Shown one piece after another: positions 6,722 through 7,945 of a stretch of DNA of 7,945 nt. The notes below the pieces were generated by a model. The model saw only the letters and a list, made by a program, of their open reading frames with translations, searched no databases and was not told the origin of the DNA. The position numbers and the translations under genes are program-made. Position 1 is the first letter of the stretch. Each line of letters begins with the position of its first letter. Source of the DNA: Clostridiaceae bacterium (lineage in GTDB: Bacteria; Bacillota; Clostridia; Saccharofermentanales; DTU023). Where the stretch lies: the NCBI GenBank assembly GCA_012511735.1, contig JAAZFK010000236.1, forward strand, positions 1 through 7,945, in the 5' to 3' direction.

Positions 6722-7795
6722 TCAGGCCTCCAATCCAAGTATTTCATCGATGTCGGCCAGAAGTTCGGCCAGTGTATCCTCTTGCAGTTCACCCATGGTC
6801 GCGATGCGGAAGGTCGTTGCCTTGAAGGGGCCATAACCGCCGCCGACCCTGAATCCGCGCTCCAGCAAGGCCTTGCTCAGATCAGCGAAGACAAAGGCTT
6901 CCTCGTTGTTGATGCAGGTCACAGTATTGGAACGGTAGCCCTCTTTGGCGAAAAGTGAAAAATGCCTCAGTGCCCAGGCGCGAACCATGCCTGCCAGTTT
7001 CTCGTGCCGGTCGAAGCGGTTGTCCAATCCTTCCTCGAGGATCCGGTCAAGTTGGTAGTCGAGCGCGTACATATGTGACAGGGAAGGGGTCGAGGGATAT
7101 TGATAGTCTTTCTTGACCCGTTTGTAAAGACGGACCAGATCCAGGTAGTAGCCGCGAAATTCAACTTGTTCCGCGGCCTCTATTGCCCTCTCTGAGACCG
7201 AGCAAAGACTGAGGCCGGGCGGGAGCGCCAGGCATTTTTGTGTTGAAGCGATGCAGATATCGATCCCCCATTGATCAACTTCAATCTTGGCGCCGCCTAA
7301 AGAGGAGACAGCGTCAACCAGATAAAGGACACCCGGATATCGTCGGATAACTTCACCGATTTCGGCGCAGGGATTGACAACACCTGAACTGGTCTCATTA
7401 TGGGTCACAGTGACCACGTCGTATTCGCCGGTCTTCAAGGCTTCCTCCACCATCTCAGGTGTGGTCGGCTGGCCCGGCTCAGACTTGAAGATATCCACCG
7501 GCACCCGGTTGTTCCTGGCCAGCTCATACCAACGGTCCCCAAAGGCTCCGACAGAGAAGACCGCGGCTTTCTTGCGGGTACAGCTTCGGATGGCGCCCTC
7601 CATCAGGCCGGTCCCGGATGAGGTGGACAGAAGGATGGTGTTTCTTGTGTACATGAGTTTTTGCAGTTTTTCAGAAACACTTTGTTGCAGCGCAGTCGCT
7701 TCCTTGGTCCTGTGCCCGATCATAGGCGTCGCCATCTTCTCCAACACTTCGGGCGCAACATCCGTCGGTCCGGGAATAAACAGTTTCTTGTACAT
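6722..7795 (-). CDS. serC: Class V aminotransferase, probable phosphoserine aminotransferase (AGAT-like)
   Basis: This is a PLP-dependent fold-type I, class V aminotransferase. Next to serA it most likely converts 3-phosphohydroxypyruvate to O-phosphoserine. Its sequence type is that of the alanine-glyoxylate / serine-pyruvate group rather than classical SerC, whose N-terminal NFSAGPA signature is replaced by LFIPGPTDV (5-13). Other landmarks: GHR (27-29), SGTG (60-63) for PLP phosphate, THNETSSG (131-138), DAVSSLGG (161-168) with PLP-binding Asp161, the Schiff-base lysine Lys187 in STQKCLALPPG, and Arg330 in FRIATMGE for the substrate carboxylate. Length 357 fits the family. The ATG has a strong AGGAGGG site at 7800-7806. 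It is the first gene of the block and is separated from serA by two bases. The alternative is a serine-pyruvate or alanine-glyoxylate aminotransferase; sequence alone does not settle this. Confidence 0.85.
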   Translation of the reverse strand: MYKKLFIPGPTDVAPEVLEKMATPMIGHRTKEATALQQSVSEKLQKLMYTRNTILLSTSSGTGLMEGAIRSCTRKKAAVFSVGAFGDRWYELARNNRVPVDIFKSEPGQPTTPEMVEEALKTGEYDVVTVTHNETSSGVVNPCAEIGEVIRRYPGVLYLVDAVSSLGGAKIEVDQWGIDICIASTQKCLALPPGLSLCSVSERAIEAAEQVEFRGYYLDLVRLYKRVKKDYQYPSTPSLSHMYALDYQLDRILEEGLDNRFDRHEKLAGMVRAWALRHFSLFAKEGYRSNTVTCINNEEAFVFADLSKALLERGFRVGGGYGPFKATTFRIATMGELQEDTLAELLADIDEILGLEA

Positions 7796-7874
7796 GAATC
7801 CCTCCTAAAGCGATTTGAATCCTAATTTTCCTGCCGGAAAACAAGCTTGCGGCCGCCTCTTTCCCGCCGCACTC

Positions 7875-7883
7875 ACTATACCA
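7875..7883 (-). promoter_or_regulatory. Possible extended -10 promoter for the serC-like operon
   Basis: On the minus strand this reads TGG-TATAGT, an extended -10 form (TGn before the hexamer). It lies about 80 bases upstream of the serC-like ATG. The hexamer one 17-base spacer further upstream (7898-7903, CCTGTC) is a poor -35 match, so the call rests on the -10 alone. The position in a leader with no coding potential supports it, but chance is a real alternative. Confidence 0.3.
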
Positions 7884-7925
7884 CGATCGACTGTTCCGAC
7901 AGGGCTTTAACGCCAGGCGATCGTG
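7882..7925. repeat. 8-base inverted repeat flanking the putative promoter upstream region
   Basis: CACGATCG (7882-7889) and CGATCGTG (7918-7925) are perfect inverted copies separated by 28 bases, with centres 36 bases apart. The first arm overlaps the extended -10 element. Between them lies a smaller dyad, CTGT-TCCG-ACAG (7891-7902), at the expected -35 position. The layout could be an operator for a dimeric regulator. Each arm contains the palindrome CGATCG, so some symmetry comes free, and the case is modest. Confidence 0.35.
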
Positions 7926-7945
7926 CTCCCATTTTCACCTTTCCG

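Larger units (their letters stand above)
7796..7945 (-). other. Leader and upstream region of the serC-like operon
   Basis: This is about 150 bases of non-coding sequence between the serC-like ATG and the right edge. On the minus strand it contains the AGGAGGG ribosome binding site (7800-7806), an A/T-richer stretch at about 7811-7843, a GC-rich patch with a NotI-type palindrome (7849-7856), a possible promoter near 7875-7883, and an inverted repeat around it. I see no T-box, riboswitch or leader-peptide terminator, although the leader may begin beyond the edge. No coding sequence on either strand is convincing here. Confidence 0.6.

Noticed and set aside
7374..7808. A 144-codon plus-strand open frame over the serC-like gene start
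   Set aside because: It is antisense to the aminotransferase N-terminal half, which has clear PLP-family motifs; the plus-strand translation resembles no known family.
7871..7880. T7 promoter fragment ACTCACTATA on the plus strand
   Set aside because: Only 10 bases match and both flanks differ from the T7 consensus, so it is not a functional phage promoter. It is kept only as a side note to the linker-like 16-mer.
1..7945. CRISPR arrays, tRNA or rRNA genes, insertion sequences, prophage or defence genes
   Set aside because: Nothing supports any of these: no repeat-spacer periodicity, no transposase or nuclease motifs, and genes fill nearly the whole window up to the leader.

Overview
The window holds seven genes, all reading leftward on the minus strand, and about 150 bases of leader at the right edge. 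Spacing is tight (overlaps of 1 base up to gaps of 51 bases), and nearly every gene has a strong AGGAG-type ribosome binding site. I see no rho-independent terminator between genes, so the block could be one long transcript. Gene content (a serC-like/serA/DUF1015 block, tryptophanase, a second-type EF-G), purine-rich ribosome binding sites and a moderately high GC content suggest an anaerobic, amino-acid-using Gram-positive bacterium of the Clostridia type. That placement is an inference; no rRNA or lineage marker is present.

Layout in transcription order (right to left). The leader (7796-7945) carries a possible extended -10 promoter and an 8-base inverted repeat. Next come a class V aminotransferase (serC-like, 6722-7795), a short D-3-phosphoglycerate dehydrogenase without an ACT domain (serA, 5823-6719) and a DUF1015 protein (4564-5823). 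Then follow a tRNA-dihydrouridine synthase (about 3510-4550), a monoacylglycerol-lipase-like alpha/beta hydrolase (2523-3458), tryptophanase (tnaA, 1120-2508), and the N-terminal half of an EF-G-like GTPase that runs off the left edge (1-1086).

The first three genes form a translationally coupled unit. SerA oxidises 3-phosphoglycerate and the aminotransferase makes phosphoserine, but no phosphoserine phosphatase gene is visible. The third gene, tightly coupled to serA, encodes a protein of unassigned function with a D-G-H-H-R motif resembling the ParB/SerK-like nucleotide-binding fold. It is the most interesting object in the window, as a candidate for the serine/phosphoserine step or its control. 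Tryptophanase further down can degrade tryptophan and also beta-eliminate serine, so the transcript may pair serine synthesis with beta-elimination catabolism. The EF-G paralogue has altered GTPase motifs, suggesting a role other than ordinary translocation.
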